A stretch of 64,000 nt of DNA. Source: Faecalibacterium langellae (GTDB taxonomy: Bacteria; Bacillota; Clostridia; Oscillospirales; Ruminococcaceae). The position numbers were made by a program, and so were the translations under genes. The stretch is taken from assembly GCF_002549775.1 (NCBI RefSeq), contig NZ_NMTR01000004.1:1-64000 (forward strand). The letters run 5' to 3'. Below, piece after piece: positions 17,799 through 26,766 of this stretch. Positions within the stretch are counted from its first letter, which is position 1, and each line of letters starts with the position of its first letter. The notes under the pieces were generated by a model. It did not search any database, had not been told where the DNA came from, and worked only from the letters and a program-made list of their open reading frames with translations.

Positions 17799-19718
17799 TT
17801 ACATTACCTTCTGAAACATATGGCGCACCTTGTCCAGGCGGCTGTTTGGACGGCGGGGCTGGATGACCGGCTGACCGACAACGGCCTGATATCCTTTCAG
17901 CTCTGTAAGGCATACGCTCCGCCCGTTGGTGTAAAAGGCCAGATCAGTACGGTATGCCTGTATACAGCGGGCGGGAATCTCGCCAGTAAAGACAACTTCA
18001 TCCTTTTTTACCTGGGCCGTTTCGATGGTGGCACAGTATTTCGGTGCATCATGATAAGCCCTGGAAAGGTATTCCTGGGGCGCATAGAGGATGAAGGAGA
18101 GATAAGGTTCCAGCAGCTGCGTCCCCGATTCCTTCAATGCCTGTTCCAATACAATCGGGGCCAATGAGCGGAAGTCCGCCGGCGTGCTGACCGGACTGTA
18201 ATAAAGCCCGTATTCAAAGCAAATCTTACAGTCCGTTACGTTCCAGCCGAACAAGCCCTGCTCCAGCCCGTAACGGATACCATCCCTGACAGCGTTTTGA
18301 AAACTCTGGTTCAAGTATCCCAGCGAAACCCGGCTCTCGTATTGTACACCGGAGCCAAGCGAGAGTGGTGTAACAGACAGTCCTATGGATGCCCAAAACG
18401 GGTTGGGCGGCACCTCGATATGGATGGTGTGGCTGGCTGCTTTGAGCGGCCGCTCCATATAAATGACGGAGGGTTCCTTTACCACTGTTTCAAGCTTGTA
18501 TTTTTCCGACAGCAAAGCGGAAACAACCTCCAACTGCACCCGGCCCAAAAAAGAAAGAATGATCTCATGGGTGATGGAATCCACTTCGCAACGCAAAAGC
18601 GGGTCAGTATCCGCAAGTTGCGTAAGAGCGTCCAGCAGCCGTTCTCTTTGCGCTGCCGTTTTCGGCGCAATCGTCGTCCGCAGCATGGGGAGGGGGTCCT
18701 CGCGCCACCTTTTACGAGGGAGCCGGGTTTGGTCCCCTAATACATCGTTTAACCTCACGCTGTCGCTGGGAAGGATAACAATTTCACCCTGATAAGCGGT
18801 GTCTGTCCGAACAATTTCCCCTTTGGATGGAATACGCATCTCTGTGATTTTCAGCTTTTCTCTCCCGGCCAGGGCCACCGTATCCCGCAGGCGCAGCGTT
18901 CCGCTGTATAACCGTAGATAGACACGCCGCTGGCCGCAATCGGTGTACTCAACCTTGAAAACGCTGCCGCATAGGGCGGCGCCCCCCTGTTCCCCAATCG
19001 GTTGGAACAGCCCTGTCACCGCATCCATCAACGGTTGAATGCCAAGGCCATTTTTGGCGCTGCCATGATAGACTGGGAACAGGGAGGCGTCTTGAACCCG
19101 CTGCTGTTCCTCCCGCGCAAGTTTTTCCCGGCTGATTGGTTCTCCTGCGATATACTTTTCCAATAATTCATCGTTATTTTCGATGACCGCATCCCATGCT
19201 TCTATGTCGGTATTTTCCTCCAGGACTATTTCCGGGGACAGCGACACCGTCTGCTTGATGATAATATCGGCGGAGAGCTTATCCCGAACAGACTGAACCA
19301 CGCTCTGCAAATCAACGCCAGCCTGGTCGATCTTGTTGATAAAGATAACGGTGGGAATGTTCATTTTCCGCAGGGCATGGAACAGAATACGGGTCTGGGC
19401 CTGCACGCCATCTTTAGCGGAGATCACCAAGATGGCCCCATCTAAAACAGCCAAAGAGCGGTACACCTCCGCCAAAAAATCCATGTGGCCGGGCGTATCC
19501 ACAATGTTAACTTTACATCTGTGCCACTGGAAGGAAGTGACTGCCGCTTGAATGGTAATCCCACGCTGCCGCTCCAAAAACATGGTGTCCGTCCTCGTTG
19601 TCCCTTTTTCGACGCTCCCCGGTTCTGAAATGGCTCCGCTGGCATATAGCAGGCTCTCCGTCAAGGTCGTCTTTCCAGCGTCTACATGGGCAAGAATTCC
19701 AATATTGATTATTTTCAT
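17799..19718 (-). CDS. tet(W): Tetracycline resistance ribosomal protection protein Tet(W)
   Basis: The 639-residue translational GTPase is related to EF-G and removes tetracycline from the ribosome. It has the G1 motif [19 protein letters not shown]3 DTPGHMD and G4 NKID. The sequence agrees with Tet(W) as I recall it, and differs throughout from Tet(O) and Tet(M), so I see no mosaic structure. The length is complete. The start follows GGGAGGA. Two leader peptides and two hairpins upstream give attenuation control. The gene is IME2's only obvious cargo. Confidence 0.97.
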   Translation of the reverse strand: MKIINIGILAHVDAGKTTLTESLLYASGAISEPGSVEKGTTRTDTMFLERQRGITIQAAVTSFQWHRCKVNIVDTPGHMDFLAEVYRSLAVLDGAILVISAKDGVQAQTRILFHALRKMNIPTVIFINKIDQAGVDLQSVVQSVRDKLSADIIIKQTVSLSPEIVLEENTDIEAWDAVIENNDELLEKYIAGEPISREKLAREEQQRVQDASLFPVYHGSAKNGLGIQPLMDAVTGLFQPIGEQGGAALCGSVFKVEYTDCGQRRVYLRLYSGTLRLRDTVALAGREKLKITEMRIPSKGEIVRTDTAYQGEIVILPSDSVRLNDVLGDQTRLPRKRWREDPLPMLRTTIAPKTAAQRERLLDALTQLADTDPLLRCEVDSITHEIILSFLGRVQLEVVSALLSEKYKLETVVKEPSVIYMERPLKAASHTIHIEVPPNPFWASIGLSVTPLSLGSGVQYESRVSLGYLNQSFQNAVRDGIRYGLEQGLFGWNVTDCKICFEYGLYYSPVSTPADFRSLAPIVLEQALKESGTQLLEPYLSFILYAPQEYLSRAYHDAPKYCATIETAQVKKDEVVFTGEIPARCIQAYRTDLAFYTNGRSVCLTELKGYQAVVGQPVIQPRRPNSRLDKVRHMFQKVM

Positions 19719-19756
19719 GTGATTGTCCTCCCTTTACAGCCCCAAAGGGCATAAAA

Positions 19757-19791
19757 ATCCCCAGCAGTAAAATACTTTTACCACTGGGGAT
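19757..19791 (-). terminator. tet(W) leader attenuator hairpin
   Basis: On the minus strand ATCCCCAG pairs with CTGGGGAT, with further inner pairing, followed by a short T-run. It overlaps the end of the 14-codon leader frame, the arrangement known from tet(M)-type attenuation. Confidence 0.8.
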
Positions 19792-19822
19792 TATAAGTTG
19801 CGGACATACACATATACAGCAT
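19778..19822 (-). CDS. tet(W) leader peptide, 14 residues
   Basis: The frame encodes MLYMCMSATYNPQW and ends inside the attenuator stem. Tetracycline-slowed translation through this frame would alter hairpin formation and let RNA polymerase reach tet(W). This follows the accepted model for tet(M)-class leaders. Confidence 0.75.
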   Translation of the reverse strand: MLYMCMSATYNPQW

Positions 19823-19895
19823 ACACCTGTTTGTGATTGCTGTTTTTGGGGATATGTCAAAATTGATAAGGCAAAAGTATTCTTAAATTGGGTAC

Positions 19896-19923
19896 AAAAA
19901 ACTAAGCCCCTACAAAAGGAGCT
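19896..19923 (-). terminator. Upstream attenuator in the tet(W) leader
   Basis: On the minus strand AGCTCC pairs with GGGGCT (one G-T pair) and is followed by TTAGTTTTTT. It lies between the promoter and the 14-residue leader, giving the transcript a second stop point. Confidence 0.65.
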
Positions 19924-19959
19924 ATCATAATCCTTTGTTCCCACTATTTGATTATAGTT

Positions 19960-19983
19960 TTATTTAAGAAAACCTTGCCGCAT
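19960..19983 (-). CDS. Seven-residue upstream leader peptide
   Basis: An AAAGGAG site precedes ATG and a frame encoding MRQGFLK, just ahead of the first attenuator. Position and size suggest a second leader peptide. Confidence 0.45.
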   Translation of the reverse strand: MRQGFLK

Positions 19984-20011
19984 ATTTTTTACTCCTTTTC
20001 TGGTTTAAATC

Positions 20012-20040
20012 ATTGTATCACATCAGTTTTAGGAAAGCAA
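20012..20040 (-). promoter_or_regulatory. Promoter of the tet(W) leader transcript
   Basis: On the minus strand TTGCTT (20040-20035) and TACAAT (20017-20012) are separated by 17 bases, a good sigma-A type promoter. It is oriented toward both leader peptides and tet(W). Confidence 0.65.
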
Positions 20041-20079
20041 GTACCTAAAAGAAATTTTTCTTCCCCTTATATGTAACAA

Positions 20080-20196
20080 TCATACCGGCTTCCTAGCGTT
20101 CAGAATGTTTTCTGCTGTCTGCTGTGGTGTTTGGTTGGAATTGTCCAACCAAAAGCCGATCCGTGGTGTTGTCTGCATTTTACTAAATACAAATTC
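20080..20196 (-). pseudogene. Possible C-terminal remnant of a P-loop kinase-type protein
   Basis: The frame's last 38 residues (TPRIGFWLDNSNQTPQQTAE...) look like the C-terminal tail of small AAA/shikimate-kinase-like proteins ('DNSxxTPEQTVxEIL'). No catalytic part is present and codons upstream show no similarity. It may be scrap left when tet(W) was acquired. The identification is weak. Confidence 0.3.
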
Positions 20197-20374
20197 AATG
20201 TATACAGAAAGATATAAGGAGTGGGAGGGATTCCGCCGTAGTTGGCATTGTAGGAAAATCCAAAAGTTTAGATTTTCCCACAATGCTTATCTTTTGGTCT
20301 TTGGTTCGGAATAGTGTAGTGCTGGCGGTCTATCTCTTGTTTTCGGTTGCTTGCTTCCTTACCGTACATGAGCA

Positions 20375-20499
20375 TTTGCGGAGGGGTTATCGCCGCCGTA
20401 ACCCTCCATCAGGTTGACGGCACCCCACACGCCCAGACCGGCACCCAATGCCACGACCAGAGTCTTCAGAACGTCCACTGCGCTGTTAAAGAATTCCAT
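20375..20499 (-). pseudogene. maff2: maff2, 5' part (split by IME2)
   Basis: Starting at ATG 20499 after CAAAGGAGA, the frame encodes MEFFNSAVDVLKTLVVALGA and continues GLGVWGAVNLMEGYGGDNPSA, the N-terminal half of a Maff2-family membrane protein. After the GCAAA core it runs into IME2 sequence and stops after a few foreign residues. Maff2 proteins lie between virD4 and trbL in Tn1549-type ICEs and are probably pilin- or channel-like. The gene is regenerated if IME2 excises. Confidence 0.88.
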
Positions 20500-20636
20500 A
20501 GAAAAATCTCCTTTGTTTTGAAAAAGTGACCCTGCACACACCTGAAATCCGTTTGCAAAAAGCCGAAAACCACGGCGAAGGCTGATTTTCCGGTGTACCT
20601 GTTGGGTCAATGGGTAAAAAATAACCGCTCGTCTTA

Positions 20637-21452
20637 TCAGGCGGGCGGGAGTGAATCAGCATCCACCATGACAAAGGTATCGTCTGGGTGGATTTTTTCT
20701 TTTCGGTTCAAGAACTTCTCGATATCGAGTGCGTTCTTGGGGTCATAGTCGGAGGTGTACTTGTAGTTCGGGTGCTGGGTCAGGTCGTACTTGTCGCTCA
20801 TAAACGGGCGCACACCCCGCAATTGCAGGATGCACTTGCCGCCATCCAGCACCGCCAGTTCATCCCGGCTCATAAGTTCGTGACCGAGTTTTTGATAGTT
20901 GGTGCCATAGCTTGGGCTATTGCCACGGGTATCGGAATTGTTGTAGCTGTCGATGGTTTCCTTGCCGAGTGCTTCGGCAAGATCTTTCAGGGTGGTAGGC
21001 TCACTGCCGCCGAGGAAAATCTGGCTGTCCATATTGCCCACGATGGTATCCGCATTATCTTTGTAGATGGCTTTCAACTGGCTGCGGGTCTGCAAGACCA
21101 GACACGCCGAGATCTCACGGCTGCGGATGGTAGCCACCAGCTTTTCCAGATTGGGAATCTGCCCGATATTGGCGCACTCGTCGATCAGACAGCGTACATG
21201 GATGGGCAGCTTGCCGCCGTACACATCATCTGCCTTGTCGCACAGCAGATTGAAAAGCTGGGTGTAGACCATCGAAATCAGAAAGTTGAAGGTGCTGTCC
21301 GTATCGCTCATGATAAGGAACAGCGCCGTTTTCCGGTCACCTAGCTTGTCCAGCGCCAGCTCATCGTACATCGTTAAATCACGCAATTCTTGGATGTCGA
21401 AGGGGGCTAATCTGGCACCACAGGAAATGAGGATGGATTTTGCGGTCTTGCC
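20637..21452 (-). pseudogene. virD4: virD4 (traG) coupling protein, 3' part (split by IME1)
   Basis: Read in frame from the junction, this 271-residue segment begins GKTAKSILISCGARLAPFDI, then ELRDLTMYDELALDKLGDRK. It contains the Walker B region VRCLIDECANIGQIP and the C-terminal TraG signatures (ATIRSREISACLVLQ, LGKETIDSYN). Joined to the 5' part at 29083-30035 it gives a coupling protein of about 588 residues, normal for the family. An internal ATG at 21386 exists but would make a fragment without Walker A. Confidence 0.9.
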
Positions 21453-21496
21453 AGAGACGAAAAGTCAAGGACTTTTTCATCAAATTCAAAAAGAAG

Positions 21497-21655
21497 TCAC
21501 ATTTTGCGGACTTCTTCACGGAGCATACGCTTGATTTTGTCCTCCATCGTCTCCTTGGCGGTCTCGCTGAAATGGACACGGACGATATAGGTGGTCTTGC
21601 CAATCTGCTTTCTGACAGTCGGGCAAGTGGTGGTGTTGGTTGCGGTATTGTTCAT
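21497..21655 (-). CDS. TnpW-like small transposon protein of IME1
   Basis: The 52-residue protein contains KQIGKTTYIVRVHFSETAKE and 'MEDKIKRMLREE', the pattern of TnpW proteins in Tn4451-type elements. It is the last gene before the virD4 3' junction. The start at 21655 follows AGGAGGA. No function is established. Confidence 0.75.
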   Translation of the reverse strand: MNNTATNTTTCPTVRKQIGKTTYIVRVHFSETAKETMEDKIKRMLREEVRKM

Positions 21656-21798
21656 TCAAAATCCTCCTGTAAATGAAAAAGTGCCCGGTAACTATTCATC
21701 ATCGGGCGGTGTCGGTATGAGGGAACAAGGCAAGGCGGCAACATTAAGGTATCTATAAAAACCTTGCCGTCTTTGCCACGCTTGCCGTGTTCCTGTTG

Positions 21799-23670
21799 TC
21801 AGTCTCGGAGATAGCAGACCCATGCTGTGCTGTCTTTCTCGGTCACAAGCCTGTCTCCGATACGGCTCTTTGCCGTTCTCATGGTGCGTGAGGAAATCCC
21901 ACGCTCATTGACTGCCTTTTCCAGCTCTGCACTCGGCATACGCTTTCCGTTTGCAAGCAATTCCAGAATGAGCATTTGCGCCTGTGCGGTCTTGCTCTCG
22001 GTCTTTGCGGTGTCTGTCCCGGCAAGAAGCTCGTCAGCGGTAATGTCATAAGCCCCTATCCACTCAAAGCCTTTCTCGTCTCCCAGAGAAAAGGCAAGGG
22101 ACTGTCCGGGCGGCGCAAGGGAGCTTTTCTCATGGATAAGTACCCTTGTTGTGGGGCTGTCCCTCAGCTTGCCAATAAAGAGCAGACTGCGGACTGCCGC
22201 CGTAATGTCGATAGACCCTAATCCCCGGTAGGTGCTTTGCGTTCCTGCGGCTTTGTTGAGGTGTCCGATCAGCACGATAGCGCACCCGGTAGCCTGTGCA
22301 ATGTCTCCCAGACTGCGGAATATCGGGCGCACTTCATTTGCCCGGTTCATGTCCACATCTGCGCCCAGAAACGCCTGCACCGGGTCAATGATAACCAGCC
22401 TTGCGTTGTTCTCACGGATTGCCCTTGCTATGCGCTCATCGGCAAGGGTCAGCGGCGTGTCTCTATCGTCAATGACAAGTACTCTTTCAAGGTCTGCGTC
22501 CGCTTCCATCAGCCGGGGCTTAACGGTATCGCCCAGACCGTCCTCGGCGGTCTGATAGATGATATTGAAAGGCTCAAGTGTCTCCATACCGGGTAAAGGC
22601 TTTCGATTGGTGCAAGCCGCCGCAAGGCGCATAGCAAAGTAGGTCTTGCCCTCGCCGGGATTGCCCTGGATAATTGTCAGCTTTCCAAAGGGGATATACG
22701 GAAACCATAGCCAATCCACGCTCGTCAGCTCCACATCTGCCATGCGGAGCATGGGGACAGGCTGGGCGGTGGGCAGCTCTCGCAGCGTGATTGTCTCGGC
22801 TATGAATTTGCGGCTGGGAATGTCCCCTTGCTGACGGAGAACATCGTTCCAGTCTTTCCTTGCCGGGACAAGGCGAATGACGGCGATCTCGCTGGGAATG
22901 TCCTGCGCCAGTCGGAAGCAGGCTTCACCTCCTGCGGTGTCGCTGTCAAGGCAGAGGAATACTTTTCGGGTGTCCTTGCGTTCAGAAAGAAAACGGTCAA
23001 GGGCTTTGCCCGAAACGCCGCCCAGGGCAAGATAATTTCTTGTCTGCCAATCCTGCGGATAAAGGCAGATAAAGGACAAAAGGTCAATCGGCGCTTCAAA
23101 AACAAAAAGCTGGTTGCCGTTTCCCTCATAGCGGAACGGATAGGACTTGTCAGACCCGGTAATATCCTGTCTGAATGGGTCTGCCGTTCCTCGCACATGG
23201 GCGTATCTCGGCGTACCGCTTCGGTCTCTGCCGACAAACACAACATTGTGCCGCTTTGCGTCCTCGTAAATATCCCCGGAAAGAAGAAAAGCCTCAACAA
23301 GCGTTTTGTTGAGACCTCGGCTTTCTGTGAGATATTGAATTGCTCTGTCGGCTGTTCGGTTGTGCAAGGGCAAGTGGAACGCTGTGGGCGGTGCTGTGGT
23401 GGCTTCGGTCTGCCCCTCGCCGCTTTCGCCGGTCAGGAGCTGGACGGCTTCGGGAAAGGACTTTCCGTAAAACTCCATGACAAAATCAATGGGATAGCCG
23501 CCCTTGCTCTGGCTGTGTCGAAACCACTTGTTTCCCCGGACGGTCAGGCTGTCATGTTCTTTCCAGCGGTATTCTCGTCCGCTTTTGATAAGTGTCTCTC
23601 CCTGTGTGCGGAGAAAATCTTCCAGTCTGACGGCGTTTGCCCGGTCAATCTGTGCTTGGGTGTAATTCAT
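21799..23670 (-). CDS. Primase/helicase-type replication protein of IME1
   Basis: The 623-residue protein has an N-terminal DUF3991-like region (RWKEHDSLTVRGNKWF), then a TOPRIM segment (KVFLCLDSDTAGGEACF near 255), then a RecA-like ATPase with Walker A IIQGNPGEGKTYFAMRLAAA near 335 and Walker B RLVIIDPVQAF. The C-terminus looks like a winged helix. This fusion resembles RepA-type helicase-primase proteins of small mobilizable elements. Its start overlaps the relaxase stop by 4 bases. It suggests IME1 copies itself after excision or during transfer. Confidence 0.85.
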   Translation of the reverse strand: MNYTQAQIDRANAVRLEDFLRTQGETLIKSGREYRWKEHDSLTVRGNKWFRHSQSKGGYPIDFVMEFYGKSFPEAVQLLTGESGEGQTEATTAPPTAFHLPLHNRTADRAIQYLTESRGLNKTLVEAFLLSGDIYEDAKRHNVVFVGRDRSGTPRYAHVRGTADPFRQDITGSDKSYPFRYEGNGNQLFVFEAPIDLLSFICLYPQDWQTRNYLALGGVSGKALDRFLSERKDTRKVFLCLDSDTAGGEACFRLAQDIPSEIAVIRLVPARKDWNDVLRQQGDIPSRKFIAETITLRELPTAQPVPMLRMADVELTSVDWLWFPYIPFGKLTIIQGNPGEGKTYFAMRLAAACTNRKPLPGMETLEPFNIIYQTAEDGLGDTVKPRLMEADADLERVLVIDDRDTPLTLADERIARAIRENNARLVIIDPVQAFLGADVDMNRANEVRPIFRSLGDIAQATGCAIVLIGHLNKAAGTQSTYRGLGSIDITAAVRSLLFIGKLRDSPTTRVLIHEKSSLAPPGQSLAFSLGDEKGFEWIGAYDITADELLAGTDTAKTESKTAQAQMLILELLANGKRMPSAELEKAVNERGISSRTMRTAKSRIGDRLVTEKDSTAWVCYLRD

Positions 23671-25163
23671 CGGGATAGTTCCTCCTTTTTCTGTCGTGTT
23701 TGGGGTCGATTTTGGAGTTTTTGTTCCTCTGTGCGCTCGTTAAATCGGGCGGCAGTATCTACACATGACTTGACCTTCCAAAGGCGGTGTAAATCGTCTC
23801 TGACGGTCTTAAACTCGCCATAGGTGGTGTTGTGCGCCTGTTCCAGCTCGTCATACTCGTCGGACAGCTTTTTCATATCCACCTTGCCGTCCGGGAACTC
23901 CTCGGTCAGCTTGCGTCTGGCGGTGTAGAACATTTTCAGCTCGTCGGCGTGTTCTGCCTTGTACTTGGCTCTGGACTTCTCAAACTTGATTTTCTGCAAG
24001 CCGTCACAGACAGGCTTCAAGCTCTGGAAGGTAGCGGAGTAGTCATAAAGCCGCTTGATTTCTTTCATTCGTGCGGTCTGCCCGTCCAGCGTTTTCTTCA
24101 AGCTCTCTGTGGTGGAGCTGTGTTCATTGACATGGCTTTCCAAATCTTCAAGGGTGTAAATGCCGTTTGCCCGGAGATAATTGAAAGTCTCGTTCATCTC
24201 CTTTAGGTTGCTGATTTTGCCTTTCTGGGAATAAGCCCCGGCTTTGCGCTGGGTGTAGTAGGCGTTCAGCAGAGAAACAAGGTCGGGGGTCTGCGGCTTG
24301 GCAAGCTCTGCTTTTGCTTCGGCAATCCAATCGAACAGGAGAGTGATTTTCTTCTTGATGTCCCGGATAACGGCATTGGTGGCTTTGATCCAGCGGTTGA
24401 ACTCTCCCTTTTCGGTGCGTATGCCTTTCTTCTCCATTGCCCGGACGGTTGCGCCCTCATGGATGGTGGGAAGTAAATCCACGCCCTGCCGTTCATAGCT
24501 TCGGTGGTCGATACGGACAGTAAGACCTTTCTCCGCAAACTTGGCGTTGCACATTTCAGCCCATGTCTGCCGCCAGTGTTCCAGCGTTTCGGGACTGCCC
24601 CAGTCGGTAGTGGGAACGGCATTGAAAACAAACTCTCCGTTCTGGTCTCGGATGCGGTTGCCGTCCTCGTCCAGCGCATACACTCGGCGTTGCTTTAGTC
24701 CCCATGTGCCGTCCTGCTCGATGGGACGGATAGGACAGAGGAAATGAAAATGGGGGTTGGGTGTGCCGCCGTCCTCATGCTCCTTTTCGTGAAAGGAAAC
24801 ATCAACGGTCATGCCACGGCTCACAAACTGCTCCAACAAAAATTTCCTTGCCAGAGCGATGTTTTCTTCAAGGGAAAACTCATTCTGCAAGGAAATCTCA
24901 AAACTGTATGCAAGCTGTGCCGTCTTTCCACGCTCGGCTTTTTCCACGGCGTTCCATAGGGTCTGACGGTCTGCGTATTCTTTCGGTGCATGGGACGGCA
25001 GGAGAATGTCGGAGCATATCACGCCGCCCTTGCGGGTGTAGTCGCTGTATTCGCCATAATACTCGCTATACAATCGCTCCCCGGCACGGTAGGCGGCAGA
25101 AGCAATAGCGGACTGTCCTGCGCTTCGCTTAGTCTGCGTGACGCTCAGATGAAATAGTGCCAT
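23667..25163 (-). CDS. mobA: MobA/MobL (MOBQ) relaxase of IME1
   Basis: The 498-residue protein opens MALFHLSVTQTKRSAGQSAI and has AAYRAGERL, the typical start of MobA/MobL relaxases with the catalytic tyrosine region. Its metal-binding histidines are in GGTPNPHFHFLCPIRP near 130. The C-terminal half is coiled coil. It should nick the IncQ-like oriT at 26356-26390. This relaxase class differs from those of IME2 and the ICE, so IME1 uses an independent mobilization route. Confidence 0.93.
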   Translation of the reverse strand: MALFHLSVTQTKRSAGQSAIASAAYRAGERLYSEYYGEYSDYTRKGGVICSDILLPSHAPKEYADRQTLWNAVEKAERGKTAQLAYSFEISLQNEFSLEENIALARKFLLEQFVSRGMTVDVSFHEKEHEDGGTPNPHFHFLCPIRPIEQDGTWGLKQRRVYALDEDGNRIRDQNGEFVFNAVPTTDWGSPETLEHWRQTWAEMCNAKFAEKGLTVRIDHRSYERQGVDLLPTIHEGATVRAMEKKGIRTEKGEFNRWIKATNAVIRDIKKKITLLFDWIAEAKAELAKPQTPDLVSLLNAYYTQRKAGAYSQKGKISNLKEMNETFNYLRANGIYTLEDLESHVNEHSSTTESLKKTLDGQTARMKEIKRLYDYSATFQSLKPVCDGLQKIKFEKSRAKYKAEHADELKMFYTARRKLTEEFPDGKVDMKKLSDEYDELEQAHNTTYGEFKTVRDDLHRLWKVKSCVDTAARFNERTEEQKLQNRPQTRQKKEELSR

Positions 25164-25488
25164 CGGCTTTCTGCTCCTTTCCTCTGCTCGCTTGGTTGAT
25201 GTGGGTAATCGCCATGTGACGGACGGCTCGCTGGACTTCGGGCAGAGAAAAGATGTACTCCATCAGCTCCGTCATTTCGGTGCGTGTGAGATCTTTGAAC
25301 TCCGGGGCAAGGCTCTCAATCGTGCCGCCCAGATTGCAAAGACGGTGGGTGCGCTTTTGTCTCTCGCCTTTCTCCAGATACTTCTTTCTGTTCTCCAGAC
25401 GCTCCAGCTTGTGCTGTTCCTGTGCAAGCTGTGTCTCGACCTGTTCCTTTTCGGCTCGGAGCTGTTCAAGGTTTTTCGGTTTTGCCAT
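25129..25488 (-). CDS. DUF3847-like mobilization accessory protein
   Basis: The 119-residue protein is coiled coil at the N-terminus (LEQLRAEKEQVETQLAQEQH) followed by THRLCNLGGTIESLAPEF, typical of the DUF3847-type partner upstream of MobA/L relaxases. The start at 25488 follows GGAGGT. It overlaps the relaxase start by 35 bases. It is likely part of the relaxosome. Confidence 0.75.
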   Translation of the reverse strand: MAKPKNLEQLRAEKEQVETQLAQEQHKLERLENRKKYLEKGERQKRTHRLCNLGGTIESLAPEFKDLTRTEMTELMEYIFSLPEVQRAVRHMAITHINQASRGKEQKADGTISSERHAD

Positions 25489-25521
25489 TTTTCGTGACCT
25501 CCTTTTTTGAAAATGGGGATA

Positions 25522-25566
25522 AAAAAAGACCGTCAACTTTTCGCAGATTGCGACCAGTCAACGGTC
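25522..25566 (-). terminator. Terminator-like hairpin before the IME1 mobilization genes
   Basis: On the minus strand GACCGT and ACGGTC pair around an imperfect inner stem and are followed by seven T residues. It lies between the DUF gene ending at 25616 and the next start at 25488. Confidence 0.5.
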
Positions 25567-25615
25567 AGTTTTTCGGTATTCAGTTGTTGTGTTCAGTTCG
25601 GTAAATTGAAGTTGG

Positions 25616-26140
25616 TCAAAGTTGTTGGCGAAGATATTCCACAACATTTCCATTCGTATCATAGAAACAGATGTTTCCTACATTGAGGGGCAGGACAATG
25701 GCGAAAGGCTTGCCACTATCAATATCAATCACCTGAATGCCGTTGCCATCATCTACTTCAAGTCGAACAATATTTTGGGTATTCATTGAGATAAATGCCC
25801 TTTCGTTATTTCCCTCAACAACAAACTCTGCAATGTAATCATCAACCTCAACTATATCTCCACCACCACGGAAGAAATATCCAAAAGACAAGCCAGGGCG
25901 ATTTACATAGACAGAAAAAGTGTGGTCTGTCTTGTCCTGTGGGTAAGAAATAAATGCAGCCATTGTGTCGGAAATGCTTCCATCAACAATCCAATCATCC
26001 AAAATTTTTTGAGATTGGCGAATGTCTGCTTCTAAACTGTTTGCGGTTTTACCAATGTCATTGTTTGCATAAAGGAAACCGAAAACCAACACACAAGCCA
26101 AAATAACACCCAAGAGGATTATGGGTAATTTCTTTTTCAT
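25616..26140 (-). CDS. Membrane-anchored extracytoplasmic protein of IME1 (unknown)
   Basis: This 174-residue protein has one N-terminal transmembrane or signal segment (KKLPIILLGVILACVLVFGF), then a soluble extracellular domain with repeated beta-strand-like stretches. It is not recognised; the layout resembles DUF4830-type proteins but that is uncertain. It has an AAGGAG site just upstream. It is more AT-rich than its neighbours, which suggests separately acquired cargo. Confidence 0.65.
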   Translation of the reverse strand: MKKKLPIILLGVILACVLVFGFLYANNDIGKTANSLEADIRQSQKILDDWIVDGSISDTMAAFISYPQDKTDHTFSVYVNRPGLSFGYFFRGGGDIVEVDDYIAEFVVEGNNERAFISMNTQNIVRLEVDDGNGIQVIDIDSGKPFAIVLPLNVGNICFYDTNGNVVEYLRQQL

Positions 26141-26429
26141 AGAATCACACTCCTTTATCAAATTAAGATTCTTGATTTTCAAACTTGCTGGCGGCGAACG
26201 GTTTGTCAAAACCGTTTGCGGACGGCAAGTCCACAGGGGATAGCCGCTTTAGCGGCGCAAGGGGGTGTAGCCACCTTGACGGAACGAAGTGACGCAACAT
26301 TCTCGGTCATGCAGTTTTCTTCTGCTGACGGAGAATGAAGCTCCGCAGGACGCACTACTCTCGACAGAGAGTATAGAAGTGCGCCCTTTAGTTCCTAAAG
26401 GGGTTTTATCAGTGCGACAAACTGAAATT
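26141..26429. other. IME1 intergenic region with oriT and inverted repeats
   Basis: No gene is visible. An inverted repeat around AACGGTTT / AAACCGTT lies near 26199-26216. The oriT is annotated separately. Confidence 0.6.
26356..26390 (+). other. IME1 oriT with IncQ-type nic site
   Basis: A perfect 7-bp inverted repeat TACTCTC / GAGAGTA with loop GACA is followed 3 bases later by AAGTGCGCCCTTT. That is the nic-region sequence known for IncQ plasmids and Gram-positive MOBQ plasmids such as pIP501. The nick is expected between G and C of GTGCG/CCC. It fits the MobA/L relaxase class encoded nearby. Confidence 0.85.
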
Positions 26430-26627
26430 TTACGATTTTTTGTTTTTCAAAAAGTCAATAGTTCTTTTCACGATAAATACGATACATATCAAACCTGCAA
26501 TCCCACAAACAATAGAGTCCTTTAAGTCTGCAAATCCTCCTGTGTACTGCATTGCATAATAATAAACCGTCCATATCAGTATCAATACGAACACACTAAT
26601 ACTTAACCAATAAGACTTTTTCTTCAT
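26430..26627 (-). CDS. Small two-helix membrane protein of IME1
   Basis: This 65-residue AT-rich gene encodes two transmembrane helices (WLSISVFVLILIWTVYYYAM; SIVCGIAGLICIVFIV) with a basic tail. It follows a TGAGGA ribosome site. No family recognised. Confidence 0.5.
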   Translation of the reverse strand: MKKKSYWLSISVFVLILIWTVYYYAMQYTGGFADLKDSIVCGIAGLICIVFIVKRTIDFLKNKKS

Positions 26628-26732
26628 CTAATTTTCCTCACATTGAACTTCCGATTTGTTGCTCAATTTCGTATTCAAATTATACCATAAAACTTGTGAA
26701 CAATTCTACCGCAACTTTGGACTATATGAGAA

Positions 26733-26760
26733 AAGTCCGAACAGTTTTCTGCCCGGACTT
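26733..26760 (-). terminator. Intrinsic terminator after the TnpV-like gene
   Basis: On the minus strand AAGTCCGG and CGGACTT form a stem with a TTTTC tail, a few bases after the stop codon at 26767. Confidence 0.7.
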
Positions 26761-26766
26761 CCTCGC

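Larger units (their letters stand above)
10516..20379. mobile_element. IME2: tet(W)-carrying mobilizable element inserted in maff2
   Basis: This element of about 9.86 kb is bounded by GCAAA at the two halves of maff2. It encodes a large serine recombinase, a TnpW-like protein, a DnaC-like ATPase, a replisome organizer, a Cys-rich VLP protein, a MOBP relaxase, MobC, an oriT, HTH and sigma-like regulators, and tet(W). It has no mating-channel genes, so it would depend on a helper ICE. All genes are on the minus strand, co-oriented with the host ICE operon. Confidence 0.88.

Noticed and set aside
17799-19718. Mosaic tet(O/W) or tet(W/32/O) gene
   Set aside because: The protein follows Tet(W) from start to end as I recall it, with no block switching to Tet(O)-like sequence.
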